A DNA stretch of 64,000 nucleotides, from assembly GCA_902598425.1 (NCBI GenBank), contig CACKBK010000001.1:46229-110228 (forward strand), written 5' to 3'. The translations under genes were made by a program, and so were the position numbers. The notes beneath the pieces are model-generated. The model worked only from the letters and a program-made list of their open reading frames with translations, had not been told where the DNA came from and ran no database searches. Each line of letters begins with the position of its first letter. Position 1 is the first letter of the stretch. Below are positions 34,169-45,173 of this stretch, one piece after another. The DNA comes from an uncultured Pelagibacteraceae bacterium (GTDB taxonomy: Bacteria; Pseudomonadota; Alphaproteobacteria; Pelagibacterales; Pelagibacteraceae).

Positions 34169-34766
34169 TATTCTTTTTAAAAGGATTTTCTAATACACAT
34201 GCAACTAAATGGATTCTTGCTTGTTCTCCGCCGTTAAAAAAATTATGAAATTTTGTATTGTTCGTTATAGTTACGTGACCATCTGCTGGTAGGTGTTTGG
34301 CTACATTTTCTATCACCATAGAACAACCTTTGTTAGTAATTATTGGTATATGCAATCTTGGTTCTGGATCTTTATGCCAACTTAAAGTAGATCTTGGCTC
34401 TTTCAAAAGTAGTCTTACTCTACCTAGCTTAAATTTACTTTTTAAAGTTTCATAAACTTCTTTAAAATAAGTATTTTCAAACTCTGGCATTAGTTCTGTA
34501 TATTTTGACTCATCAATAGCTATATCTCTTGAAACCACTTTTCCAGTTTCGTCTGCTATGGTCCAATATTTACCTCTTACATTATGACCTTCAACTGAAC
34601 CGTTATCGTTTGGTATTCTATTTATTGGTATGGCACCAAAATGACTTATTCCCAACGAATTAAAATTTTTCTTTTCTAAAATTACCTCTAAATCTTTTCT
34701 TAACCTTGAAATATCAAATTTTAGGTCAGGAACTTTAAAGAAGTCTTCGAAACTAACTTGAACCAT
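34152..34766 (-). CDS. Aspartyl/asparaginyl beta-hydroxylase-like dioxygenase
   Basis: A 204-residue protein whose C-terminal ~100 residues match the AspH-type Fe(II) dioxygenase fold. LSWHKDPEPRLHIPIITNKG (~125-144) provides an HxD-type pair, KFHNFFNGGEQARIHLVACV provides the distal His, and the Arg that binds 2-oxoglutarate also lies there. The substrate is unknown; relatives hydroxylate proteins or small molecules. It is coupled to the DUF2061 gene and lies 20 bases downstream of the catalase gene on the same strand, so it may share that transcript. Confidence 0.75.
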   Translation of the reverse strand: MVQVSFEDFFKVPDLKFDISRLRKDLEVILEKKNFNSLGISHFGAIPINRIPNDNGSVEGHNVRGKYWTIADETGKVVSRDIAIDESKYTELMPEFENTYFKEVYETLKSKFKLGRVRLLLKEPRSTLSWHKDPEPRLHIPIITNKGCSMVIENVAKHLPADGHVTITNNTKFHNFFNGGEQARIHLVACVLENPFKKNNDGNH

Positions 34767-34785
34767 TTTTTATTACCCTATTTTA

Positions 34786-36997
<2,212 letters not shown>

Positions 36998-37024
36998 TTA
37001 GTTCTCCTGTATAGATATTATTAG

Positions 37025-37041
37025 TTTATAATCAGTCTAAA
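37025..37041. promoter_or_regulatory. Irr (ICE)-like box, katG promoter
   Basis: TTTATAATCAGTCTAAA matches the alphaproteobacterial iron control element TTTAGAAnnnTTCTAAA at 12 of 14 defined positions. It overlaps the katG -10 and spacer. Confidence 0.55.
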
Positions 37042-37052
37042 GTAGAAGTCAA
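37025..37052 (-). promoter_or_regulatory. katG promoter
   Basis: On the minus strand, TTGACT (37052-37047) is followed after 16 bases by TATAAA (37030-37025), a good -35/-10 pair. It lies about 30 bases upstream of the katG ATG. The -10 element overlaps an ICE-like Irr box, which fits repression of katG by that regulator. Confidence 0.65.
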
Positions 37053-37056
37053 GTAG

Positions 37057-37073
37057 TTTAGAACGTTTATAAA
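37057..37073. promoter_or_regulatory. Irr (ICE)-like box, upstream of katG -35
   Basis: TTTAGAACGTTTATAAA matches TTTAGAAnnnTTCTAAA at 13 of 14 defined positions. Its start is exactly 32 bases from that of the box over the katG -10, about three helical turns. It directly adjoins the irr stop codon. Confidence 0.7.
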
Positions 37074-37490
37074 CTATTGAGAATCGTTCTCAACATTTAT
37101 AACCACATCAATTTCTTTTATTGATTTTCCTTTTGGAGGATTTGGAATATTTTTGAGTTCAATTTTACTTGAATCAATATCAATCAACTCGTTTGTTTTA
37201 GTATCATAAAAATGATGATGAGAACTAATGTTAGTATCGAAATAGCTATTGTCATTTCCTAAAGAAATTTCTTTTACGTATCCTTTTTTTTTAAAAGCAT
37301 GGAGTGTATTGTAAACAGTGGCTAAAGAAATTTTCTCATTGAAATTTTTTTGCATCATTTTTGCTAAATCATTTACTGTGAAATGAAAGGTTTTTTCAGT
37401 GTTGAAGAGAGCTTCGCAAATTTTAATTCTTTGTTTTGTAGGTCTTAAGCCAGAATTTCTCAATTTATTGATAAAATCTTGGTTTTTCAT
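37074..37490 (-). CDS. irr: Iron response regulator Irr (Fur superfamily)
   Basis: A 138-residue Fur-superfamily repressor/activator. The N-terminal winged helix GLRPTKQRIKICEALFN and the recognition segment EKISLATVYNTLHAF are clear. The second half carries SYFDTNISSHHHFYDT, the His-cluster heme/metal motif of Irr, then ELIDIDSS and NPPKGKSIKEIDVVINV. It lacks the cysteine zinc pairs of Fur/Zur. Irr senses iron through heme in other alphaproteobacteria and binds ICE boxes. Boxes lie before this gene and between it and katG, so autoregulation and katG control are inferred. I prefer Irr to PerR because the sequence parallels Irr throughout. Confidence 0.87.
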   Translation of the reverse strand: MKNQDFINKLRNSGLRPTKQRIKICEALFNTEKTFHFTVNDLAKMMQKNFNEKISLATVYNTLHAFKKKGYVKEISLGNDNSYFDTNISSHHHFYDTKTNELIDIDSSKIELKNIPNPPKGKSIKEIDVVINVENDSQ

Positions 37491-37498
37491 TGTGGTTA

Positions 37499-37515
37499 TT
37501 TATAATAGTTCTAAA
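37499..37515. promoter_or_regulatory. Irr (ICE)-like box in the irr leader
   Basis: TTTATAATAGTTCTAAA matches TTTAGAAnnnTTCTAAA at 13 of 14 defined positions. It lies between a TATAAT (minus strand, 37531-37526) and the irr ATG, which fits autorepression. It also sits 51 bases before the divergent fabA start. Confidence 0.7.
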
Positions 37516-37525
37516 CTATTTCTAT

Positions 37526-37531
37526 ATTATA
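37526..37531 (-). promoter_or_regulatory. irr -10 element
   Basis: A perfect TATAAT on the minus strand, 36 bases upstream of the irr ATG. No strong -35 is seen at 16-18 bases. Confidence 0.45.
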
Positions 37532-37565
37532 ATTTATTTAAATCAAGTAATAAGGTTACAAATTT

Positions 37566-38066
37566 ATGAAAAAGAATTCATTCAATTATGATGAATTAAT
37601 TAATTGTGGAAAAGGTGACCTTTTTGGGCCTGGAAACGCAAAGCTACCATTACCACCAATGCTAATGTTTGACAGAATAACAGAAATTAGTGAAGATAAA
37701 GGTGCTTTTAAAAAAGGATTAATAAAAGCTGAATTGGATATTAAAGATGAGCTTTGGTTTTTTGATTGTCACTTTCAAGGAGATCCTGTGATGCCAGGAT
37801 GCCTTGGATTAGATGCAATGTGGCAATTGGTTGGATTTTATTTGGGCTGGCTAGGCAATCCGGGTAGAGGACGTGCTTTGGGCGTAAATAGTGTAAAATT
37901 TACCGGAGAGGTTTTAAAAAATGTTAAAAAAGCGATTTATGAAATTGATATGAAAAGAATATTAGTAAAAGAAGGTACTACAGTTGGTCTCGCAAATGGA
38001 ATTTTATTAGCTGACGGAAAAAAAATTTATAGTGCTGAAAATTTAAAAGTTGGACTGTTTAAATAA
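37566..38066 (+). CDS. fabA: 3-hydroxydecanoyl-ACP dehydratase/isomerase FabA
   Basis: FabA dehydrates 3-hydroxyacyl-ACP and isomerises the C10 trans-2 to cis-3 product, the branch point of unsaturated fatty acid synthesis. The 166-residue hotdog protein contains the catalytic His in [20 protein letters not shown] (~63-82) and the catalytic Asp in the same helix ([16 protein letters not shown]). It shares its last base with the fabB start. It is divergent from irr across 75 bases. Confidence 0.96.
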   Translation: MKKNSFNYDELINCGKGDLFGPGNAKLPLPPMLMFDRITEISEDKGAFKKGLIKAELDIKDELWFFDCHFQGDPVMPGCLGLDAMWQLVGFYLGWLGNPGRGRALGVNSVKFTGEVLKNVKKAIYEIDMKRILVKEGTTVGLANGILLADGKKIYSAENLKVGLFK

Positions 38067-39277
38067 TGAAAAGAGTTGTAATAACTGGAATTGGTGTTGT
38101 TTCGTGTTTGGGAAATAATCAAGAAGAGGTCTATCAATCTTTGCTAAATTCTAAATCGGGAATTACGTTTTCCGAAGAATATAAAGAGTATAATTTAAAA
38201 AGTAACGTGCATGGTAAACCAAACATTAAATTAGAGGATCATGTAGACAGGAAGTTTATCAGATTTATGGGTCCAGGATCTGCATATAATTATATTTCAA
38301 TGTCTGAAGCGGTAAAAGATTCAGGGTTAGAGGAAAAAGATGTAAGTAATATTTCAACAGGAATGATAATGGGTTCTGGAGGTCCATCAATTGAAAATGT
38401 CATTTTGGCAGCTGATAAAACAAGGCAAAAGAGTCCAAAAAGAATGGGGCCTTTTGTAGTTCCAAGAACTATGTCCAGTACGGCTTCAGCAACTTTGGCA
38501 GTCCCTTTTAAAATTAAAGGGGTTAATTACACAATAAGCTCTGCCTGCGCAACAAGTGGCCATTGTATAGGAAATGCGATGGAATTAATTCAATTAGGTA
38601 AACAAAAAATTATATTTGCAGGTGGAAGTGATGAAGTTCACTTTGCAATGACTGCAATGTTTGATGCTATGACTGCTTTATCCTCAAAATATAATGATAC
38701 TCCTGAAAAAGCATCAAGACCGTACGATAAAACTAGGGATGGCTTTGTAATTTCAGGTGGTGGTGGAGTTTTAGTCCTAGAAGAATACGAGCATGCTAAA
38801 GCAAGAGGCGCAAAAATTTACGCTGAGATTACAGGATATGGTGCAACATCAGATGGCTATGATATGGTAGCACCGTCGGGAGAGGGGGCTGTAAGATGTA
38901 TGAATATGGCTCTTGGAACTGCAAAAAATAAGATCGATTATATTAATACTCATGGAACCTCAACACCAGTTGGTGATATCACTGAGCTTAATGCTGTTGG
39001 TAAAGTATTTACTGACTATAAGCCAAAAATAAGCTCCACAAAATCTCTGGCAGGACATTCTTTGGGAGCAACTTCTGTTCATGAGGCTGTTTATAGTCTA
39101 ATTATGATGAAAAATAGTTTTATAGCAGCATCTGCAAATATTACTGACATGGATGATGAGGCAAAAAAATATCCAATTGTTACGAAAGTTGAAAAAGATG
39201 TTACTTTAAATTCTGTAATGTCGAATAGCTTCGGGTTTGGTGGAACTAATGCAACATTAGTATTTGAGAAAGTTTAA
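38066..39277 (+). CDS. fabB: 3-oxoacyl-ACP synthase I FabB
   Basis: A ketoacyl-ACP synthase that extends cis-unsaturated acyl chains. The 403-residue protein has the nucleophile Cys in [19 protein letters not shown] (~162). The two catalytic histidines are in [11 protein letters not shown] and [17 protein letters not shown]. The glycine-rich end is [16 protein letters not shown]. Pairing with fabA identifies it as FabB rather than FabF. It is coupled to fabA and one base before fabI. Confidence 0.96.
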   Translation: MKRVVITGIGVVSCLGNNQEEVYQSLLNSKSGITFSEEYKEYNLKSNVHGKPNIKLEDHVDRKFIRFMGPGSAYNYISMSEAVKDSGLEEKDVSNISTGMIMGSGGPSIENVILAADKTRQKSPKRMGPFVVPRTMSSTASATLAVPFKIKGVNYTISSACATSGHCIGNAMELIQLGKQKIIFAGGSDEVHFAMTAMFDAMTALSSKYNDTPEKASRPYDKTRDGFVISGGGGVLVLEEYEHAKARGAKIYAEITGYGATSDGYDMVAPSGEGAVRCMNMALGTAKNKIDYINTHGTSTPVGDITELNAVGKVFTDYKPKISSTKSLAGHSLGATSVHEAVYSLIMMKNSFIAASANITDMDDEAKKYPIVTKVEKDVTLNSVMSNSFGFGGTNATLVFEKV

Positions 39278-39278
39278 T

Positions 39279-40064
39279 ATGGATTTAATGAAAGGTAAAA
39301 AAGGGTTGATCATGGGAGTAGCCAATGAGAGATCTATAGCTTGGGGAATTTCCCAAAAACTATCAGAGGCCGGAGCTGATTTAGCATTCACCTATTTGGG
39401 TGATGCTCTTAAGAAAAGAGTTGTTCCATTAGCAGAAAAATTAAATTCTAAGACAACATTTAGTTGCGATGTAGAAAAAAAGGATGAGGTAATCAAACTT
39501 TTTGAAGATATTAAATCACATTGGGGAAAAATTGATTTTGTAGTTCATGCAGTGGCATTTTCAGATAAATCTGAGTTATCTGGGGAATATCTAAATACTA
39601 CCAGGGAAAATTTTTTAAGAAGTATGCTAATTTCTTGTTTTTCATTCACAGAAGTTGCCAAAGAAGCTTCAAAAATAATGGAAGATGGTGGAAGTATGTT
39701 AACATTAACCTACGAGTCAACAAAGGCAATTCCAAATTATAACGTTATGGGAGTTTGTAAATCTGCCTTGGAGGCAAGTGTAAAATATCTTGCACGAGAT
39801 CTTGGTAACAAAAAAATAAGAGTAAATGCGATAAGTGCCGGTCCAATTAAAACGCTTGCAGCTTCTGCAATTGGGGACGCTAAATTTCTTTATAAGTGGA
39901 ATGAAGACCACTCATTTTTAAAAAGAAACGTAGATATTCATGATGTTGGAAATTCTGCATTATACCTATTAAGTGATCTTAGTGGTGGCGTGACAGGTGA
40001 AATTCATTATGTTGACGCAGGCTATAATAAAGTTGGTATGCCTGATCCAAAAAATATAAAGTAA
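39279..40064 (+). CDS. fabI: Enoyl-ACP reductase (NADH) FabI
   Basis: FabI reduces trans-2-enoyl-ACP in the last step of each elongation cycle. I choose the ATG at 39279 (MDLMKGKKGLIMGVANERSI) over an upstream frame extension, since the NAD-binding GVANERSIAWGI motif then lies at ~13-24. The Tyr/Lys pair is in PNYNVMGVCKSALEASVKYL. The C-terminus VTGEIHYVDAGYN is typical. The 261-residue length is normal. It ends the fabA-fabB-fabI group and abuts a small basic protein gene. Confidence 0.95.
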   Translation: MDLMKGKKGLIMGVANERSIAWGISQKLSEAGADLAFTYLGDALKKRVVPLAEKLNSKTTFSCDVEKKDEVIKLFEDIKSHWGKIDFVVHAVAFSDKSELSGEYLNTTRENFLRSMLISCFSFTEVAKEASKIMEDGGSMLTLTYESTKAIPNYNVMGVCKSALEASVKYLARDLGNKKIRVNAISAGPIKTLAASAIGDAKFLYKWNEDHSFLKRNVDIHDVGNSALYLLSDLSGGVTGEIHYVDAGYNKVGMPDPKNIK

Positions 40065-40178
40065 ATGTCCAAGAGATATAGCGGCAAATCTTTCAAAGAC
40101 TCAAGTGTAATGAAAAAAGCAAAGCTTTCCCTTAAAGAAAAAAGAAAACTTAAAAAAGAAAAAAAAAGGAATAAATGA
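40065..40178 (+). CDS. Small basic protein, 37 residues, unknown
   Basis: The frame starts immediately after the fabI stop and its stop overlaps the next start in ATGA, so translation is coupled on both sides. It reads MSKRYSGKSFKDSSVMKKAK and then a Lys-rich helix ending KKEKKRNK. Coupling argues for a real gene, but I know no homologue. Alternatively the frame only serves to carry ribosomes from fabI to the phosphatase gene. Confidence 0.5.
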   Translation: MSKRYSGKSFKDSSVMKKAKLSLKEKRKLKKEKKRNK

Positions 40179-40726
40179 GAAAAGTTTTTTTGATCCTAGT
40201 TTTGGGACTATTAAACTTTCAAACAAACGTATTTTCTTCTGACAAAATTATTAATCAACTTAAAAGTGGTGGAAATATTATTTTTATAAGACATGCGATT
40301 GCGCCCGGCAATGGAGATCCTGATAATTTTAACTTAAAAGATTGCTCAACTCAAAGAAATTTAAGTAAAAATGGAATTGAACAGTCAAAAAAAATAGGTG
40401 AATTTTTTAAAGATAATAAAATTAAAGTAGAAAAGGTTTTATCGAGCGAATGGTGTAGATGTAAAGATACAGCTAAATTTGCTTTTAAAAATTTTGAAGT
40501 CTTTAGTTCTTTAAATTCATTTTATGATGCAAAATTTGCAGATAATAAAGAAGAGCAAATCAAAAATTTGAAAAAATATGTTAAGGAATGGAAAGGTGAA
40601 GACAACCTAGTTTTAATTACACATTATGTTGTTATTTTAGCAGTTTTAGACAAAGGTACTTCGTCTGGTGAAATCTTAATCTCAAACAATAATTTTAAAA
40701 CGCTTGGAAGTATTATTATTAAATAA
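40175..40726 (+). CDS. Exported histidine phosphatase family protein
   Basis: A 183-residue protein with a signal peptide (MRKVFLILVLGLLNFQTNVF) and a histidine phosphatase domain. The phospho-acceptor motif is IIFIRHAIAPGNGD (~35-48). The second catalytic His lies in LVLITHYVVILAVL (~148). SSEWCRCKDTAKFAF gives the conserved arginine region. The substrate is not known. It follows the 37-residue gene with an ATGA overlap. Confidence 0.83.
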   Translation: MRKVFLILVLGLLNFQTNVFSSDKIINQLKSGGNIIFIRHAIAPGNGDPDNFNLKDCSTQRNLSKNGIEQSKKIGEFFKDNKIKVEKVLSSEWCRCKDTAKFAFKNFEVFSSLNSFYDAKFADNKEEQIKNLKKYVKEWKGEDNLVLITHYVVILAVLDKGTSSGEILISNNNFKTLGSIIIK

Positions 40727-40782
40727 AAAATATCAAGGTGCGTTTAAATGCAAGTTTAAAAACTTTAAAAACTTATTAATTT

Positions 40783-41244
40783 ATGATCATGAGACGTAAA
40801 TTTTTAAAACTAATTTGTATTTCCTTACTAGGACTAATACTTGTACCGCATAGGTATTTATATTCTAAAACAAAAAAAATAATTAATCAAAATTTGACAA
40901 AAGAGCAAAAAGATATTCTTTTTAATGAAGGAACAGAGAGACCTTTTACAAGTAGTCTTTTGTACGAGAAAAGAGTTGGTTTTTATCATTGCGCAAATTG
41001 TGGAAACAAACTTTTTAGCTCAACCGCAAAGTTTGAAAGTGGAACTGGCTGGCCTTCCTTTTCTGAAGCTCTGCCAGGTGCTTTTAAGACTAAAGTAGAT
41101 TACTCTTTCGGAATGGAAAGAGTTGAGTATCATTGTGCAAAATGTGGTGCACATCATGGACACGTGTTTAATGATGGTCCTAGCAAAACAGGTAAAAGAT
41201 TTTGTAATAATGGTCTTTGCCTAATTTTTATTCCATCTGAATAA
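40783..41244 (+). CDS. msrB: Peptide-methionine (R)-S-oxide reductase, exported
   Basis: MsrB repairs R-methionine sulfoxide. The 153-residue protein has zinc pairs CANCGNK and CAKCGAHH, the GTGWPSFSEAL signature and a catalytic Cys in GKRFCNNGLCL near the C-terminus. The N-terminus MIMRRKFLKLICISLLGLIL contains an RRxFLK pattern, a likely twin-arginine signal, so the enzyme is probably periplasmic. An internal ATG at 40789 (MRRKFLK) is also possible. The gene shares its last base with the flavoprotein start. Confidence 0.9.
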   Translation: MIMRRKFLKLICISLLGLILVPHRYLYSKTKKIINQNLTKEQKDILFNEGTERPFTSSLLYEKRVGFYHCANCGNKLFSSTAKFESGTGWPSFSEALPGAFKTKVDYSFGMERVEYHCAKCGAHHGHVFNDGPSKTGKRFCNNGLCLIFIPSE

Positions 41245-42221
41245 TGTTAGATTTTTGTGTAATAGGAACCGGCATATCTGGATCTACAATAGCAAAACTT
41301 TTAAATCAAAAATTTTCTGTAAATGTCTGCGATAAAGCTAAAGGAATTGGAGGCAGAAGCTCATTCAAAAGATTAAATGAGAAAATTGGTTTTGACCACG
41401 GTTTACAATATTTATCTCCAAGATCCTTAAAATTTAAGAGATTTACAAAAGAGCTTACAAGAAAAAAAATTTTAAAATTTTGGGGCGGAAACCATAAATT
41501 TCTTAATAAAAGTGTTAAAAAGAAAAATAAGCATATTAAGTTGATAGGAGTTAATGGAAACAACGATATTAGCAAGTATCAATTAAAAAATATAAAATGT
41601 TATCATCAATATGAACTATCAAAAATAAATAGACACAATAAAGTTTGGAGTCTTCAATTTCAAAATGGTCAAGTTATTAAAAGTAAAAACTTAATAGTTT
41701 CTATTCCATTTCCACAATGCAAAAAATTATTATCAAAATTTGTGAGAACAAGTTTATTTAAAAATAAAGTAATAATGAATTCTAGTTTAACAGTTTTATT
41801 AATGACAAATAAGACATCTAATAATTATAGCAGTTATTTTACAAATGATAAAATTTTAGGATGGGTTTCGAATGAAAATTCAAAAAAAAGATTTACTTAC
41901 AATAAAGACTTATGGGTACTTCAAAGTACTTTTGAATATGGAAGGAAAAATATAGATAGTTATAAAAATAAAAAAACTTATTTCACAAAAATATTACTCA
42001 ATAGATTTAAAAATATAACAAAAATAAAAATAAGTAAAATATACTTCACTCATATTCATGGATGGAAATATTCCTCAAACTCAAAACCATTAAAATCTGA
42101 TAGTTATTGGGACAGAAAAATAGGCCTTGGTATTTGTGGAGATTGGTTTGGTGGACCTAGACTTGAGGATGGATGGTTAAGTGCAAATAATTTATTTAAA
42201 AAGATAGTTGGAAAAAAGTAA
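41244..42221 (+). CDS. FAD-dependent oxidoreductase (renalase-like amine oxidase)
   Basis: A 325-residue flavoprotein with an N-terminal Rossmann motif CVIGTGISGSTIAKLL (~5-20). KGIGGRSSFKRL (~35-46) and GFDHGLQYLSPRS follow, the pattern of renalase-type NAD(P)H/amine oxidases. The C-terminus GLGICGDWFGGPRLEDGWLS contains the second FAD contact. The substrate is unknown. It is coupled to msrB, suggesting a joint oxidative role. Confidence 0.85.
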   Translation: MLDFCVIGTGISGSTIAKLLNQKFSVNVCDKAKGIGGRSSFKRLNEKIGFDHGLQYLSPRSLKFKRFTKELTRKKILKFWGGNHKFLNKSVKKKNKHIKLIGVNGNNDISKYQLKNIKCYHQYELSKINRHNKVWSLQFQNGQVIKSKNLIVSIPFPQCKKLLSKFVRTSLFKNKVIMNSSLTVLLMTNKTSNNYSSYFTNDKILGWVSNENSKKRFTYNKDLWVLQSTFEYGRKNIDSYKNKKTYFTKILLNRFKNITKIKISKIYFTHIHGWKYSSNSKPLKSDSYWDRKIGLGICGDWFGGPRLEDGWLSANNLFKKIVGKK

Positions 42222-42238
42222 AAATACTTAAAATTTAT

Positions 42239-42466
42239 TTAACAACAGCTACAACTTTTATTTTTAGATTTATTGTCTAGATTTTCTTCGGTTTTAATTT
42301 CTTCCGCCCTTTTTTGCTCTTCTTCGAGTGCTTTTTTTTCTTTATAAATTTTATCCTCAAAGTAAGCATAAAGTGAGCTAAAGCCTAACTTGGATGCTTT
42401 CTTTTCCTCATAACTTCTTCTACCTTTTAGATTTTCAATTATTTCCAATATTTCTTGATTTTGCAT
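42239..42466 (-). CDS. Hypothetical coiled-coil protein with Cys-rich tail
   Basis: A 75-residue charged protein with Lys/Glu-rich heptads (YKEKKALEEEQKRAEEIK) and a C-terminal CSCC preceded by a Lys-rich segment. The tail could bind a metal or form disulfides. It starts six bases after the pnp stop on the same strand, so it may be cotranscribed with pnp. No family is recognised. Confidence 0.65.
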   Translation of the reverse strand: MQNQEILEIIENLKGRRSYEEKKASKLGFSSLYAYFEDKIYKEKKALEEEQKRAEEIKTEENLDNKSKNKSCSCC

Positions 42467-42471
42467 GTTAA

Positions 42472-44544
42472 TTAAATTGCTGCTTGCTTGATTGATAATT
42501 TAACTTTTCCTCTATCAAATCCAATTACTTTTACTTTAACCTCATCACCCTCTTTAACAACATCAGTTACCTTAGCAACTCTTTTGTCAGCTAATTCTGA
42601 AATATGAACTAGACCATCTTGTTTTCCTAGAAAATTTACAAAAGCACCAAACTCCATAATCTTCATTACTTTACCATTATAAATTTTATTTAATTCAGCC
42701 TTTGCAGTGAGATCTTTAATCATTTGCATTGCTTTATTTCTAGAGTCCTCATCTGGGGCTGACACTGTGACTTCGCCCTCGTCGTTAACGTCAACTTTGG
42801 CTCCTGATTTTTCCACAATTTCTCTTATAGTTGCACCACCTTTTCCAATTACTGTTGCTATATCTTTTTTATCGACAGTTATTTTTTCCATCTTAGGTGT
42901 ATGTTTACCTACATCATCTCTTGATTTTGATAATGCTTTATTCATTTCGCCTAAAATATGAATTCTTCCATCTTTTGCTTGTTTTAGTGCTTGTTCCATT
43001 ATCTCAAATGTAATTCCTGTAATTTTGATATCCATTTGAAGAGACGTAATACCATTTTTTGTTCCCGCCACTTTAAAATCCATATCACCCAAATGATCCT
43101 CATCTCCTAAAATATCTGAAAGTACACTAAAATCATCACCTTCTTTAATCAGTCCCATTGCAATACCTGCTACTGGCTCTTTTATTGGAACACCTGCATC
43201 CATCAGAGCAAGTGATGATCCACAAACTGTAGCCATAGAAGATGAACCATTTGATTCTGTTATTTCTGAAACAATCCTAAAAGTGTATGGAAAACTTTCT
43301 TTTGGTGGCAAAGAAGAATTTATGGCTCTCCAAGCAAGTTTACCGTGTCCAATTTCTCTTCTTCCTGTGCCAATTCTTCCAGTTTCTCCTACTGAGAATG
43401 GTGGAAAATTATAATGTAGCATGAACCTTTCTCTTTGTAGACCATCTAAACTTTCAATTCTTTGTTCGTCATCAGAAGTTCCTAATGTTGTTGTGACTAT
43501 TGCTTGAGTCTCTCCTCTTGTAAATAATGCTGATCCATGAACTCTAGGTAAAATTCCAACTTCACACATAATAGGCCGTACGTCTGCAAGGCCTCTTCCA
43601 TCAATCCTATTTTTGTTTTTAAGAATATCTGTCCTAACAATTCTCTTCTCTAAGTTCTTGAGCTCGTAATTGACATCTAAATCTGTGAAATTTTCATTCT
43701 CCTCATACAATTTTTTAGCTTTTTCTGTTATTTCGGAGATTTGATTTGATCTGTCTTGTTTGTCTCTTGTAGAGAATGCTTTTTTTAAATCATCCGTAAA
43801 TTCACTTTCAAGTTTTTTTCTAATTTCTGTAAGATTTTTTTTTTCAATCTCCCAGTCTGGTTTTCTACACTCTTTAGCAAGATCATCGATCATTTTAATT
43901 ATAGGGACAAAATTTTCATGACCAAACTTAACTGCATTTAACATCTCTTCCTCGGTTAAGCCTTTTGCTTCGGACTCAACCATCAGCACAGCATCCTTGG
44001 TACCTGCAACAACCAAATCTAATTTTGATTTTTGCAAATCAATTTTTGATGGATTTAAAACATATTTTCCATTAATAAAACCAACTCTTGATGCTCCTAC
44101 CGGACCCATAAACGGCATTCCTGAAATCGCTAAAGCTGCCGAGGAGGCAATGATTGATAAAATATCTGCTTCGTTTTCTTTGTCATATGAAATTACAGTT
44201 GGCAGTAATTGAACTTCATTTTTGAACTCATCAGGGAATAAAGGTCTGATTGGTCTATCAATCAATCTAGAAATTAATGTTTCGCTCTCAGTTGGTCTTG
44301 CTTCTCTTTTGAAGTAGCCCCCTGGTATTTTGCCCGCTGCATAATATTTTTCTTGATAGTTTACTGATAAAGGAAAATAATCTACATCCGGGTTAACTTT
44401 TTTTGCGCCGACTACAGTAGCCATCACAACAGTTTCCCCGCATTTTGCGATTATTGCCCCATCTGCTTGTCTGGCAATTTTGCCAGTTTCTAGACTTATT
44501 TTTTTTCCTGCTATTTCAATTTCTTTCTTAAAAACTTTAAACAT
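42472..44544 (-). CDS. pnp: Polyribonucleotide nucleotidyltransferase (PNPase)
   Basis: PNPase degrades RNA phosphorolytically from the 3' end. The 690-residue length matches two RNase PH domains, a helical insert, then KH and S1 domains. [20 protein letters not shown] (split near ~75) lies in the first RNase PH core. [16 protein letters not shown] and [20 protein letters not shown] lie in the second. [20 protein letters not shown] is the KH signature, and [20 protein letters not shown] marks the S1 domain. It abuts rpsO, as in most bacteria. Confidence 0.97.
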   Translation of the reverse strand: MFKVFKKEIEIAGKKISLETGKIARQADGAIIAKCGETVVMATVVGAKKVNPDVDYFPLSVNYQEKYYAAGKIPGGYFKREARPTESETLISRLIDRPIRPLFPDEFKNEVQLLPTVISYDKENEADILSIIASSAALAISGMPFMGPVGASRVGFINGKYVLNPSKIDLQKSKLDLVVAGTKDAVLMVESEAKGLTEEEMLNAVKFGHENFVPIIKMIDDLAKECRKPDWEIEKKNLTEIRKKLESEFTDDLKKAFSTRDKQDRSNQISEITEKAKKLYEENENFTDLDVNYELKNLEKRIVRTDILKNKNRIDGRGLADVRPIMCEVGILPRVHGSALFTRGETQAIVTTTLGTSDDEQRIESLDGLQRERFMLHYNFPPFSVGETGRIGTGRREIGHGKLAWRAINSSLPPKESFPYTFRIVSEITESNGSSSMATVCGSSLALMDAGVPIKEPVAGIAMGLIKEGDDFSVLSDILGDEDHLGDMDFKVAGTKNGITSLQMDIKITGITFEIMEQALKQAKDGRIHILGEMNKALSKSRDDVGKHTPKMEKITVDKKDIATVIGKGGATIREIVEKSGAKVDVNDEGEVTVSAPDEDSRNKAMQMIKDLTAKAELNKIYNGKVMKIMEFGAFVNFLGKQDGLVHISELADKRVAKVTDVVKEGDEVKVKVIGFDRGKVKLSIKQAAI

Positions 44545-44793
44545 TTACTTCCTTATATTTAATTTACTAATTACATTTTTATATGAGTCTAATTTATTCC
44601 TTCTCAAATAATCCAATAACTTTTTTCTTTTATTGACTGCTTTTAACAATCCAACTGAAGAATGCTTATCTTTCTTGAATTCTTTGACATGTTTAGATAA
44701 CACTTCAATCTTCTCAGTTAATAATGCAATTTGAACTTCAGATGATCCTGTATCCTTCTCATGGATTGCTAATTCTTTTGCTTTTTTAATCAT
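44545..44793 (-). CDS. rpsO: 30S ribosomal protein S15
   Basis: S15 binds the central domain of 16S rRNA. The 82-residue protein contains the signature HEKDTGSSEVQIALLTEKI (~11-29) and ends GLLKAVNKRKKLLDYLRRNK, typical of S15. The start overlaps rbfA by four bases and the stop is directly followed by pnp. E. coli S15 is ~89 residues, so it is slightly short. Confidence 0.97.
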   Translation of the reverse strand: MIKKAKELAIHEKDTGSSEVQIALLTEKIEVLSKHVKEFKKDKHSSVGLLKAVNKRKKLLDYLRRNKLDSYKNVISKLNIRK

Positions 44794-45173
44794 ATCTTTT
44801 CCTGTCTATTAGTTTGTTTTATTAGATTTTCAATTTTTTCTGCGTACTCAAAAGAGTCATCTTTTACGAATAGTATTTTTGGTAAAAACTTCATAGTTAT
44901 TTTTTTTGAAAGAACTTTTCTTACAACAAAGGAAAATTCCTTTAATATATTTACCGCTTCAGTAGCATTTTTTCCACCAAGTGGCAAAACAAATGCTTTT
45001 GCAGTTTTAAGGTCTGGGCTCATCCTCACTTCAGTTACTGTGATATTATTTGTGTCTAAATTTGGTAATTTTGCCTCTCCTCTAACAAAAATTGTACCTA
45101 AAGCCTGTTTTATCATCTCTCCAACCCTCAATTGTCTTTGAGTTACGGGTCTACTTGATTTTTTGCTTCTCAT
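44790..45173 (-). CDS. rbfA: Ribosome-binding factor A
   Basis: RbfA helps mature the 5' end of 16S rRNA and cold-adapted ribosome assembly. The 127-residue KH-fold protein contains TQRQLRVGEMIKQALGTIF (~11-29) and VTEVRMSPDLKTAKAFVLPL (~46-65), family hallmarks. It overlaps infB by 4 bases and rpsO by 4 bases. truB, normally between rbfA and rpsO, is absent. Confidence 0.93.
   Translation of the reverse strand: MRSKKSSRPVTQRQLRVGEMIKQALGTIFVRGEAKLPNLDTNNITVTEVRMSPDLKTAKAFVLPLGGKNATEAVNILKEFSFVVRKVLSKKITMKFLPKILFVKDDSFEYAEKIENLIKQTNRQEKI

Noticed and set aside
40750..40782. AAGTTTAAAAACTT-type repeats before msrB as a terminator
   Set aside because: Stem is pure A/T and short, with no distinct T-tract; not stable enough.
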